Source of the DNA: Dioscorea cayenensis subsp. rotundata | Taxonomy: Eukaryota; Streptophyta; Magnoliopsida; Dioscoreales; Dioscoreaceae | Assembly (NCBI RefSeq): GCF_009730915.1 | Contig: NC_052474.1 | Location: 1,461,501 to 1,525,500 of the forward strand | Length of the DNA stretch: 64,000 nt | Direction: 5' to 3' | Part shown: one piece after another, positions 11,316 to 21,631 of the stretch | Numbering within the stretch: position 1 is the first letter of the stretch | Layout of the letters: each line of letters begins with the position of its first letter | Notes under the pieces: model-generated | The model's input: the letters and a program-made list of their open reading frames with translations, nothing else | Told to the model about the DNA's origin: nothing | The model's database searches: none | Made by a program: the position numbers and the translations under genes

Positions 11316-13426
11316 CCCCTAGCCCGAGTGCTGCTCAGGACCAACATCTCGGGGCCGCGCCGCCCCTGCCTCCTCCACCAAGTACCAAGGAACTCCAAAC
11401 CACCGATAGTCAAGTATGTTCCTCCATCTTTGCTTGTGGCCCCTCAGCAGCTGCAGATACCCAGTATAATAACATTCGATCAATCTTCAAAATAAGAGCA
11501 TGTGCAGAGATATAAGTAGCAGTAAACATGCAATCATTTCTCGCAAGCCAAATGTTCCACACAATCACCTTCACCACTAACTCTCCAAAAACCCTAGAGT
11601 TTGGTCTAACGTCAGATCTCCACGCAGCCCACACCAAACGCAGTGAACTAGGCGGGTCCGGAAGATCCAGCAGCCTACAGAAATACCCCCACACTTGTCT
11701 CGCCAGAGGGCAATGTAAAAAAAGATGGTCCACTGTCTCCGTCGCCGCATGACACAAGACACAGGTAGCAGTTGGGTGCTGATTACATCTTCGAACTTCT
11801 AAATTCTCAAAGGTGAGAATCTTATCTTTCCAAGCTAACCAATTGAAGATGTTAATTTTCTTCGGGCATGTACTCCTCCAAAAGATCTTCGCCATTGGAC
11901 ATTTGAGCCCACCATCGTTCAGGAAGGTATAAAAGGATTTAACTGAGAAGTAGCCATTCCCCGTCTAGCCATTCCCCGTCTAGCCATTCCCCGTCAGACG
12001 CCAACTTTTAGTATCATCAATCTCTCGGTCCTGAACCTCAAGCCGATATTTGACAGTCAGCATACCCGCGTCCTCAGAGAAAGGAGCCTGCGTCAAAAGA
12101 AAACGCAAATCCCTAATAGTACCAGTGGGAGAGCTATACTCCTCCTGCCACAGCTACATAGGTGCTCTGCCATTTACCCAATTATCTGTCCAAAATAGGG
12201 TCTCCTCCCCAGATTGGATATCATGAGCAATACAACATCTTAAAACTGGGAGACAGCTTAGCACCCCTTTCCAGAAAAGGAGATCCTTCCTGATTGCATA
12301 GGGAATAAATTCCACCGACTCATTACATAATTAAACTGGATCACCTCAGCGCCACACCAAGCTGAATCCATCATGAACTTCCACCACCACTTCCCAATTA
12401 ATGCCTCATTAAAGTTCTGTAAATCTAAGATACCCCAAACCCCCTTGTTCCCGAGCACGACAAATGTTAGTCCAACCAATCAGTCTACAACTTGGATGAT
12501 CAATATCCGTGCCGGACCATAAGAAGTCATGTCTAATCCGATTGATCTCCTTAATGACCCAGCCAGGTAACTTAAACATAGACATCCAGTACGTTGGTAA
12601 TGCAGTGAGGACCGAGTTAACCATCGTAAGGCTTCCATCAATGGATAAGTGTCTTATTTTCCACGACGCCAACCTTCTTCTCACCTTAGAGATGAGGCCC
12701 TCCCAATCTTGTCTCCGTGGTATTCTCCCCGAAATTGGAATGCCCAGATAATTGACAAGGAGCATACCCCTTGGACAGCTAAACATAGCAGCCGCTTCCA
12801 ATTCAGGACGTTCCCCCACCGTTGAAGAATAAAGGCAAGTTTTGGAGAAATTGGTAGCCAACCCAGTCATCCCTTCAAACATGTAAAGGATCAGCTTAAC
12901 AATTCTCAGATCCTCAAGACCCCCTGTGGTCAGCACAAGCAAATCATCAGCATAGTGCAAGTTGCACATATTTCCAAACTCCCCTAAGGGTACACCAATC
13001 AGGACCTTCGACTGAAGTGTATGTGCAAACATCAAACTCAGAACATCTGTAACCAAAACAAACAACAGCGGAGATAGCGGGTTACCTTGTCGCAATCCAC
13101 ACTTGTAACACACGTAACCATTCAGAGAGCCATTAACTAATATGGACGCTTTAGACGACTTAAGAATACATTTGATCTACCATATCCAACGCTCCCCGAA
13201 CCTCTGGCCTCCAGCAAATCTAAGAGAAAGTCCCAATCGACTCGATCGAAGGCCTTGTTGAAATCCACCTTCAGAATATGCCCAGGTAATCTCCGCTTGT
13301 GAATACTGAAAAAGAGTTCCTCAGCCGTTGCAATATTATCTAATATGCACCACCCCTTAAGGAAAGCCGATTGCTCCTTGTCCACCAACAAGTTGATCAC
13401 CTTACTCAGACGCGTCGCCAACAGTA
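11316..13426 (-). pseudogene. LINE copy 2 ORF2 remnant (RT, zf-RVT)
   Basis: At least four frames are needed to follow the protein. 13424-13190 carries the fingers/palm start with KVDFNKAFDRVDWDFLLD. 13113-12409 carries GLRQGNPLSPLLF and the catalytic HYADD motif, then IRHDFLW. 12479-12258 carries the KWWWKF stretch. 11895-11410 carries zf-RVT with CVLCHAATETVDHLFLHC and IVWNIWLARND. The YADD box itself is intact in this copy, unlike copy 3, but the frame breaks and missing endonuclease make it inactive. There is no RNase H domain. Confidence 0.85.
11951..11995 (-). repeat. 15 bp x 3 perfect tandem repeat inside LINE copy 2
   Basis: TAGCCATTCCCCGTC is repeated three times without mismatch. 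In the LINE reading direction each unit is five codons, so the expansion keeps frame. LINE copy 3 has one equivalent unit (GNGSY region), so this looks like a local slippage expansion in copy 2. Confidence 0.9.
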
Positions 13427-14781
13427 ATTTTTTTATATTATTATATTTTATGGCTTGGATAACCCAAAAATACACTATAATCCACACAATAAAGCATATT
13501 ATAACACTTTCACAAAATTATGGCATAATAGTTGTTTGGGTACTTATTTTACACTAAAAATTATGCTATAATAGAGGTGTTATGGCATAAAAAAAATATT
13601 CTACTAGGAGTGAAAAATTTTCTTATTAAAAAAAGTCTTTCTCAATCCAAGAATCGGCCGGTCATAAGTCTATCGCGTTGTCCGGCCACCGTCCGACCGG
13701 CCTTTGATCACTCACCGACGTCTCATACAGTTACCTCTTTTAGAATTCTCCACGGCTTCCTAACTTGGACACCTTCTAAAGTTAGATGTTGCAACACCCA
13801 GTTGCAACATGGCCCATCTTACTGAACATGACTGAGTTCTAGCCAGATGCACCCGAATCTGCGACCTTTAACCTCTCGGTTCCTTTAGTCCGTCTCGTAA
13901 CAGTTGACTCGACCCGAGCTCCTCATATCACTTCAGAAGGTCTCTCTCTCCCGAGAGACGTGCCCACCAAGGCATACACGACCATCTCTCCCCAAAGATA
14001 GCCACCGAAGATCTCCCGATCTTCTTTCCAAACTTGGCCCAAGTTTGGTCTTCCAAATGATCTTCTTTTGGCACATGAAATATTGTTACTAAACTTGATC
14101 TCATCTTCATCCAAGTTTAGTCTTCAATATCTTCAAGCATGATCTTCAATCATCCATGCTTGGATCTCCAAATCTCTAATAATATCTTATGCAATCTTCA
14201 ATCAATCTCCACACATGATTAGTCTCCATGAATAGTTTCACTCATAGATAGCTCTTGGATCTTTCTTCAATTAGTGATGCTAAATATGGTCTTGATAATC
14301 TCCTTCGCATGTCTTTACCTTATTTAGTTTGTGTTTTCAAATAGCTTCATACCAAACTAAATCTTGTGTCTTCTAATAGCTTCATACCAAGTTTAACTTG
14401 TGTCTTCTAATATAATCTTCATGATCTTGAACTCTTGCCAATAATAGAATATTCCTCTCTCTTCAAATAGATCTTTCTAAAAATGAGCTCTATCAAAGAT
14501 ATGAATAATCATCCCGGATCTTACCAAGGATAGATAATCATATCTAATATAAAACTTACCCTTTTTGAAGAGATCCTATAGTCTTGATGTACTTACCAAA
14601 AATAGTTTATCATCACATGATTGTATTGAGAGGAATATCTATCAAATAAAATCTTCAACCTTGGTCTTCATAAAATCTCCACCTAGATCTTCATCACATG
14701 TCATGACCTCATCCTTTGCCACATCATCATCCTAGTCACCATTTTTTTTGATGAGTCATTTCTAGCCACGTCATCATCCTC
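13427..14781. other. Non-coding stretch, probably decayed transposon
   Basis: No supported gene. The first 180 bp are AT-rich with the short word TTATGGCATAA twice. A GC-richer part (about 13650-14060) follows, then a long CT-rich stretch full of TCTTCA/ATCTTC words. The composition resembles an LTR or untranslated part of an old retrotransposon, but I see no paired LTR, primer site or coding domain. Confidence 0.4.
14342..14410. repeat. 35 bp tandem duplication
   Basis: Two adjacent units, 14342-14376 and 14377-14410, both start TAGCTTCATACCAA and end CTTGTGTCTTCTAA. They differ by a few bases in the centre. A partial third copy may lie just upstream (ATAGCTTCAT context). It is probably a slippage product in the CT-rich stretch. 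Confidence 0.75.
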
Positions 14782-14829
14782 ATGCCATGTCACCATTTGG
14801 CTTGTCATATAATGTCAATCTACGTCTTC

Positions 14830-15115
14830 AGACTTAATAATTTACAACAATGGCAGGCTTTGCAGACCCATTACATTCAGAATGTGAAGAAATTAACATA
14901 TGCATTTACAAATACAATTGGTGAAAAGCAATCCATCACCTATGGCCATGTTGATACAGAGGTTCATCATAATAACATCGATGAGTTCAGCTGTATCAGT
15001 GAAAGCTAAAGGTGAGTCTTGTCCTGATGTTGTTTGAGATAATGTGATCGAAGCTGTGATTACTTGAAAAGGATCATCTCATGTGGCAATGTTTTCCACT
15101 TCCGAATTGAACGCA
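14830..15115 (+). pseudogene. Unrecognised plant coding remnant
   Basis: One frame reads LQQWQALQTHYIQNVKKL, then a GEKQSITYGHVDTEVHHNN stretch, DEFSC and, after a frame change at about 15008, SVKAKGESCPDVV and DNVIEAVIT. The composition (balanced, charged, few low-complexity runs) looks like real protein, unlike the neighbouring AT-rich frames. It is broken by at least one frameshift and two stops. I do not recognise the family, and no start, splice structure or neighbours suggest a working gene. Confidence 0.4.
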
Positions 15116-16324
15116 AAACTTGGGTATGTTGTAGTTATGTCCCTTCAAATTTTGACAAAATGAATATTAAGTAGATTACATGTATAAATTTAGATCTTTC
15201 CAAGAGTACCATTGAGAGAAAAGAAGACTTCATACAAATATGACTTGTGATGCAAGAATGTGTCAAATGTAACATATTCTAGATGGTGGGCCATTGACTT
15301 TCCTGCTCTGTAAATTTAGTTCTTCCAAACTTCCGGAAATAAAAGTGATTGTCAGACTACCAACCTATTACTATTTTTTTGTTGTCATGAATAATGAATT
15401 ATATCATCCAATGGAACCAGGTAGCTCAGTGTCGGTGATTTAAGAACTAATTAAGAATATCTGCCAAGTTTCAAGCAAAACTGAAAAGATCAAGAGTAGC
15501 AGAATATCTTCTTGACCTACCAACTTCAGCACCAAATAATCACAAATGGGTTCACCATTAATAAAAGCTATTCTTTTATGATAGTATTCCAGGGATGTGC
15601 TTGGTTATCTCAACGATTGTGTTTATTCATGGAAAATAATGATTTTCCTTATACATGAACCCAACAACTAAAATTTTGCAAGGTTGCAGATAAAATAAAA
15701 TAGATACGTCATACATTAATTAAGGTCAATGACATGTGTTGGGCAATCTGTCTGATGTGGAATCATGCTCCTTATCGAAGATACAGAAGATTCATTATCT
15801 TCATCAATGATGGATTCAAACTCATGCCATTCGAATTTATCAATCTTTCCATAACATCAGCTTTAGAAAAGGCCTGCTAAAAGTGAACATGAAATTCAAA
15901 TTAAACCTATGGCCCAACTAAAACTTAAATGACAAACATATTAGGATTAAATTTGGCAATGTAGCCTTTTTGAATTTTTCTATATAGTATTCAAGACTTC
16001 CCTAACATTTCTCTATACAAGATTAAATGGCAGACGCAGAAAGATGCCAATTCACTGATTACTTTCCCAACAATTTTTCTTCCCTAGGCCACATTTAGTT
16101 CTATACATGAAGTGCAAGTTATGCACAATCAATGCCAAAACTTACTACTAGCTGGAATCATCAACCATGATGAACACAAAATATGGTTGACCATTCTAAA
16201 GTTATCTTGACACTGTAGAAAATGGAGGAAAGAGATGAAAGAAAAAAGAGGTGACACCATCCTACTTAAGGAAAACAGTTCGTAAGAAAATGAAAGAAAA
16301 TAATAAATGTCTTTGTTATTTTAT
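15116..16324. other. Non-coding stretch between eIF3b remnants
   Basis: No open frame with recognisable family features, RNA gene or clear repeat. It may include introns or decayed flanks of one of the eIF3b copies, but I could not match any part to eIF3b. Confidence 0.45.
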
Positions 16325-16860
16325 CTCCATCCCATAGCCGTTGCCTCAACTCTCTCTCTCTCCTCATCAGTGAACTACCTCAACTCCACCATGACGCATC
16401 CTACTTCTGCAGCATCTTTCTCTTCTTCCTCCTACTCTTTAGCCTCCTTTTGATGTATTGATCCAAGTTCTTTAATATATTTACCTCTTTCTTAGGTGTT
16501 AGCAACAATGGGGCTTTGGGCGCCAAAGGAACTATTAAACAGACACACAAGAGAATATGTAATTTGCACAAAGCCAAGGTTCAAACTTTTGAAACTATAC
16601 ATGGTACAAGTGATCTGTAGGGATCATGTACAACAATACCCTAATGAAATACCAAATATGTGTTGGGAATTAGATTCCCACCGATGATCGAGATAAAAAA
16701 CACAGAGCAAAAATAGTCACAAGAAGACAAGATTTACATGATTCAGCAAGATTGCCTACAACCACAGCCGCACTAGGGTTTTCTTTCAATATCAGAATTA
16801 ATTACATCTTATAAGGAACTTCTCATAAATAGAATAAATCTAGGGCACTACTGGAAGAGA

Positions 16861-18329
16861 GAAATTTTTGAGATCACTATGTTTTGGCCGATTATCACTT
16901 TAGTCACTATGTTTCAGTTTGTATCAAAGTGGTCATTATATATTGATTTCTTCTCACCGGAAGGTCACTTTTGGATTTTTGGCCAATTTTAGCTAATGTG
17001 GCAGTCGTAGATGCCACGTCACATAATAATAAATAGTTATTAACGCACAGCTAGGCTTGACACATAAACCCTAAACCACGTCATGTTAAGCTTACTTAGT
17101 CAGCTTCTTCTTACCTCGGTCTTTAGTTGCTATGGAGGAGCAATCTCGAATCCCTATCTCCTCCGCCTCATTTGCGGTCATCTCTCTCATAATCCTAATG
17201 AAATCCATATCCTTGATCTCCATTTGCTATCTCTTCTCATCGCCACCGACGACATCAAAGCCAAAGGAGCCAGTGTGCCTACACCACCAGGTGGACTCAA
17301 AGAAAGAGTCTCCTCCACTTCGTCTTTCGCCATCTTTCTCATCTTCTTGTTTTGATTTTGTTTTTGGTTTTCTTTGGAGATAAGCTGAGTCTTTGCTTGA
17401 CATCCGAAAACTCTGAGTTGCCGAGCTTTGAAAAAAGGAAACATTTTTTAGGTCTATAAACATACAAAAAAATCCTCTATCAGGCCCATATATTTCTAAA
17501 TCAATTCTATCTCGAATTTATCCCCCATCAAATAACAAAACCCTAGATCAAATCCTCAAAAGAAAATAAAAAATCAAACGAATCCTTAGATCTGATCACC
17601 AAACACCACTAGATCCAGAAAAAAAAAAAGAACCACAATCTAATCCATAATTTCAAAGCATTAGATTTGGAACAAAATCCCTAACCTCCTGATCATCCAA
17701 ACCAAACAATTTAATAGAAAATTAGAGAAAACTAAAAGAAAGAACCACGATGTGGATTGATAATTCCCCAAACTTATTATTCAGGATTCATGGCGAGAGA
17801 TCGATGGATCTAATCGTGGAGAACAAGCTCTCCTACTCTTCGACGGATCCTTCACAACCTCCATCAAGATCGAATTGAAGAGAAGAGAGAGCTGGTCGCG
17901 CGAAGAGCAAAAGAGAGCAAAAGATTGATTGACAAGAAGGTGATGAATAAATAAAGCGAAGCTGAACAAGGATGCTTCAAAGCCTTCACAGGTTTTAGAG
18001 CTACGAAAACTCCAGGTCGTCAAGCTCCGTCGAGATGGCGTGGGGACTAAATGGCTGAGGCAAGAAGAAGCTGACAAGGATGCTGACTAGGGAAACTTCA
18101 CATGACATATTTTGAAGTTGACATGTCCAATATAGCTATGCATTAAAAACTGTTTATTTTAATATGATGTGGCATCTCCGGTTGCCACGTTAATTAAAAT
18201 TGGCCGAAAAATCAAGAGTGATCTCCCGGTGAAAAGAAATATATACGATGACCACTTTGATACAAATTAAAGCATAGTGACGAAAGTGATAATCGGCCAA
18301 AACACAGTGACCTTCTCAAAAATTTACCC
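16861..18329. mobile_element. Mutator-like element with about 230 bp terminal inverted repeats
   Basis: The left end (16861 to about 17096) and the reverse complement of the right end (18329 to about 18097) match along their length. Both start with AAATTTTTGAGA, then TCACT..GTTTTGGCC and GATTATCACTTT, then ATCAAAGTGGTCAT, and further in GATGCCAC and GTCATGT words. Long terminal inverted repeats of this size are typical of Mutator-like elements. No transposase is seen in the roughly 1 kb interior, so it is non-autonomous. A 9 bp target duplication was not found with confidence; CATAAATAC follows the right end, and a CATAAATAG 37 bp from the left end is probably LTR sequence. Confidence 0.8.
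17097..18096. other. Interior of the Mutator-like element, possible captured gene sequence
   Basis: Unlike the AT-rich flanks, this 1 kb is GC-richer and gene-like. A plus-strand frame begins MEEQSRIPISSASF at 17132, and another frame reads SNPYLLRLICGHLSHNPNE then ATDDIKAKGASVPTPPGG. A minus-strand 98-codon frame (18077-17781) includes MEVVKDPSKSRR. Such content is what a Pack-MULE would hold. I do not recognise the parent gene, and neither frame is certain to be used. Confidence 0.4.
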
Positions 18330-19430
18330 CATAAATACCCCTACTCTCCTAAAATTGTCAGTCTGGCAAGATGGTCAGTCTATTAGTCTGCTATGAAGTA
18401 TTGGATTTGTGTCGCAGGGGACGTTACACAATTAGGGCTCAACATACTTAAAAATATGAGCCAAAGTTGTGGAAGCAGTCACCACAAATATGTAAAAGAA
18501 AAATGGGCACATCTATCTTCACATCGAACTAAATCAATGGACAAGTCTTAAAGAGCAAGAAACTTACTTTCCACTAGGATCCCATTGAATGCAATTGATC
18601 ACCAAATGTTCAGCAATATGCATGGTTCCAAACTCATCATTGTCATAGAACTCCAGCTGGCCATTGAAACTATCAAGGGCGGCTAACAACATGCATCGTC
18701 CATTCTGGGGCCAATAGATTTCAATGGCCTGCCTGGGTTCCAAAGTTGCAAGCTTACTAGCACATGTTGTTTTGTTAGCACTTTGCATTGAGTAAATGAT
18801 GATGTTTGGAAGAAGGGTGTCTCCCCATAGAACTACAAACCTATGGCCTTTCGGCTCCCAAGAAAAGTCTGCAATTGTGTGGCTTTTGTTCTTGAAGCTA
18901 AGAACCTCGATTGGGATGCCTCTTTTCTTGATTTTGAATAGCTGAAAATGTGTATATGTGCTTTTCTTTCTTTTTGTGTAATGATCAACCTTCACAGCCA
19001 AATACAGACCATTGCTCTGCCAAGACATTTGGCAGTCACTGACACTAAAAAAGCTCCACTCTCTTAGGGTTTCTTTATCTGAAAATTGAACAAAGTGTAT
19101 ATGTTAAAAACCATTAAAAAGAATAATAGTTATCAATCTTATGAATAATTCACTTTAGAGAACAAAACAGTATACAACAATGTAAGAAACTACGTACCCT
19201 ATCAGGTTAATTTCCACTCCTAAGCTCTAGAACAAAGAGGGAGATTATAGAATCAGTGGGTGACCAGCTAAAGTTCACCACACTTTCCACTGTAAGAGAC
19301 TTCTTATCTATAAGAGAGAAAGTCTTTGTATCATAGACTGATATCATGTTCTCCCTGATAGTAGCCTTTATTATAGATAATAAAGATGCCTAGTGTTAGA
19401 TTGAGATAGGGCTAAAGATGCCTCAAATCC

Positions 19431-19815
19431 CTAACAGCTTCCATAACTCTCCTGGTTCGAACTCTCATCATGAACCATAATGCTAGGAGTAGGAGGAGTG
19501 ATGGGGTCCTCCACCATAATCCTCCTAGCTAGCCTTACAACCCTCTGTTTTTCCCGCTCTTCCATATGTATGCAATATTCATGTCCTTGTACGATTCTTG
19601 ATGAAAAAATAGCTAGGTTAGTATTATCTCGGAAGGGATCCACAGGACCAAGACGGTGGAGTATTATTAATGAATAGTCCTATGTGGTAGCAGTCTCTTC
19701 AAAAAGTTCGTCCCGACGCATCCACCTTCCAATGTCCCACTACATTATGCGAATATTGGTCTCTTCCTCGTATAGCTCTCTCATGGCCTTCACTATTAGT
19801 GAGCTGAAATCCTAG
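19431..19815 (-). pseudogene. Unrecognised coding remnant between eIF3b exons
   Basis: On the minus strand a broken frame reads AMRELYEEETNIRIM, a stop, WDIGRWMRRDELFEET, another stop, then a 70-codon open piece (19643-19431) with REKQRVVRLARRIMVEDP. The charged, low-bias composition suggests former protein, perhaps a retrotransposon gag-like or structural gene piece. No family is recognised. It lies where an intron of eIF3b copy B would be. Confidence 0.3.
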
Positions 19816-19826
19816 GTGTTCATACT

Positions 19827-20820
19827 TAGGGGTCTATTTAAGGGGGGGGCAAGGGAGTGCTCAAGCACCCCCTTACCCCATTATATATATACATATATAT
19901 TCATAATTATATTATATATATATATATATAATTAAAATATTAATCATTATAAATTCATATGGAAGATGCTACTCTTTATTTTAAAAAATTCTACCTCATA
20001 TTATTTAAAATAAATTAAATAAAAATAATAAAATTACTATATTAAATAAATTTGATGTTGAGTGATAATAAATAATATAGCTAGCCAAATATAAATCATC
20101 AAATATTTTTATTTTTAAATTTTATATATATAGATTTTTTTATTGAACTTATCAATACATAATTATCAATATTTAGGATATTAATATAAAAATAAAAATA
20201 AAATTCTAAAAAATGCAATTACTATATAGCAAAATCTCTAAAACAAAAAAAATTGCAAATCTCATGGATTGGTGAGTTTTTTCTCTTTGATCAATTATCT
20301 CCAAGATTATGTTTTATTTTCATTATAGGAATTTTTTTTTTCCTTTTGTTTGATATCTTATTTAATTTTTTTAATTTATGTGTGATTATTTGTTGTGTAA
20401 AAATATTTATATTTGTTGAATGATTGTTAGATATTTGTTAAATATTTGTTTCATTATGAAATTATTGTGAAAAAATGTTATATATTTGTGATTAATTATT
20501 ATGAAAATTTTAATTATTCATTAGATTATTTGTTGAATAATTGTTGTATTTAATAATTGACTTATATATGAATTTGTTTAAAATTGTTTTTTAATTACAT
20601 CATTTGTTAATTTAGTGCTTAACTAGTTGAGTTAATCCCTAATTATATAGATATGATAGCAATTTTACACATAAACCAAATTTTTTAGATGGATATATAT
20701 TTTATATTTTTAAAATATTAATTATTATAATCTCAAGTTTGAATTAATAGAATTATTTAAAATTAAAAAAAATAAATTTAAATTCAGCACCCCCTTAATT
20801 TTAGTTTTGGTTCGCCCCGG
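19827..20820. mobile_element. Non-autonomous hAT-like element
   Basis: A roughly 1 kb, very AT-rich segment is bounded by GC-rich ends. The left end reads TAGGGGTCTATTTAAGGGGG followed by GTGCTCAAGCACCCCCTTA. The right end, reverse-complemented, reads CCGGGGCGAACCAAAACT, then TTAAGGGGGTGCTGAA. Ends of the CAGGGGCGNANCCA type, with the subterminal GGGGGTGCT word, are common in plant hAT (Tip100-like) elements. GTTCATAC and GTTCAACT flank it as an imperfect 8 bp duplication. There is no transposase. The interior includes an (AT)n run near 19883-19932. Confidence 0.5.
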
Positions 20821-21631
20821 TTCAACTGCTCCCAATCATATCCCAAAGCTGGTTTTCTATTGCCCTACTTAGGTTCTGAAGTTAACTTCTTCCTAACAAA
20901 ACATATAAATCAAAGACAAATACAACAATAAGCAATGTTAGACTGAACTCAGCTTCTACCAAAGATCACCAAACATTCTAAGGATTTTCAAGATTGATTG
21001 CCTGAGAGGTGTTATACTCAATGAAGCAATACCCCTGGTTTTTTTGGATTTTTAGATTCACCGGCATCCATAGCCCACCATCTTTAATAACCCCAATCGA
21101 GCTGAAGATCTTCTAAACGACGTTGTCTAGCTTGTCAAACGTTCTCCAGCAAGGTATCGACCACAATGACGTTCCCAAATCCCGTCTCCAAGTTGAAGCC
21201 ATCATCATGGTACAAATCCTTATCGTCGCTTAGGAAACGAATAAGGGTTAAGGATTTGGTGAATATTAGAGGTTGAATATGTGCTAGGAAATACCTCTTG
21301 ATGTTGAAATCCTCTCCATGAGGAAGAAGGATGGAGTCGAGATCTACGGAAGAGATGTCGATTCTGAGGCGGAGAGCGGTATCCTCGATGTTGGCCATGG
21401 GTACTTGCGCTATGGTGGAGAGGAGGAAATCAGCGGCGACCGAGAGAGATTCAACTCTTCTCGTCAAGAGAGGAGGAGAACTAAGAGCGGCGCGGGAACT
21501 TTGGTTAGTGGTTTTAGTAGTGAGTAGAGTGAGGGAGAGATGGTAGGGTTGGGCTAAATATTAATATAATTTTTTAAGAATTGAAATTATAAAAAAAATA
21601 TCTATACATCTATACATATACAGATATACTC

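Larger units (their letters stand above)
11137..13426 (-). mobile_element. 5'-truncated LINE (copy 2)
   Basis: This is a minus-strand non-LTR element. It begins inside the RT domain at about 13426 and ends with the same GTGGTTTATCCACCTTTT-type 3' end as copies 1 and 3, followed by an A-rich tail. It is most similar to LINE copy 3 in this window (shared QSAFLKG, LPGHILKVDF, DRVDWDFLLD, GLRQGDPLSPLLF motifs). It lies just upstream of eIF3b copy A on that gene's strand, so it may have removed or displaced the upstream exons. No clear target duplication was found. Confidence 0.85.
16661..18451 (+). mobile_element. Copia-like solo LTR with a nested Mutator-like element
   Basis: The insertion begins with TGTTGGGAATTAGATTCCCA, a start typical of plant Ty1/copia LTRs. 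It also has the common LTR features of a GATTTACATGATTCAGCAA stretch and ATAAATACCCCTACTCTCC near its 3' side. AAATATG flanks it (16654-16660 and 18452-18458) as target duplication. The expected CAACA end is at 18440-18444, leaving about 7 extra bases before the duplication. Without the nested Mutator-like element only about 320 bp remain, which fits one LTR and no interior, so recombination between two LTRs is likely. It sits in a 3' exon of eIF3b copy B. Confidence 0.65.
16325..21398 (-). pseudogene. eIF3b pseudogene, copy B, N- to C-terminal remnants with nested insertions
   Basis: The minus strand starts at an ATG at 21398 (MANIEDTALRLRI, then LDSILLPHGEDFNIK). A 66 bp GT-AG intron (21294-21229) follows, then SDDKDLYHDDG and TGFGNVIVVD. 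A 1 nt shift and a TAG come before KIFSSIGVIKDGGLWMPVN. Exon remnants continue at about 19375-19200 (MISVYDTKTFSLIDKKSLTV, NFSWSPTD) and 19078-18570 (MSWQSNGLYLAVKVDHYTK, FSWEPKGHRF, IQWDPSGK ending at a GTAAG donor). Remnants at 16660-16590 and about 16495-16330 match the KLLYR and C-terminal parts. Exons for the RRM remainder and first propeller blades are missing. Inserted into it are a hAT-like element and a copia-like LTR holding a Mutator-like element. It parallels copy A over the 3' exons, so the two descend from a duplication. Confidence 0.88.

Noticed and set aside
13440..13610. Possible MITE with repeated TTATGGCATAA words
   Set aside because: The two ends do not form convincing inverted repeats and no target duplication is visible.
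16824..16832. CATAAATAG as target duplication of the Mutator-like element with CATAAATAC at 18330
   Set aside because: It lies about 28 bp outside the left inverted-repeat end and is explained better as normal copia LTR sequence.
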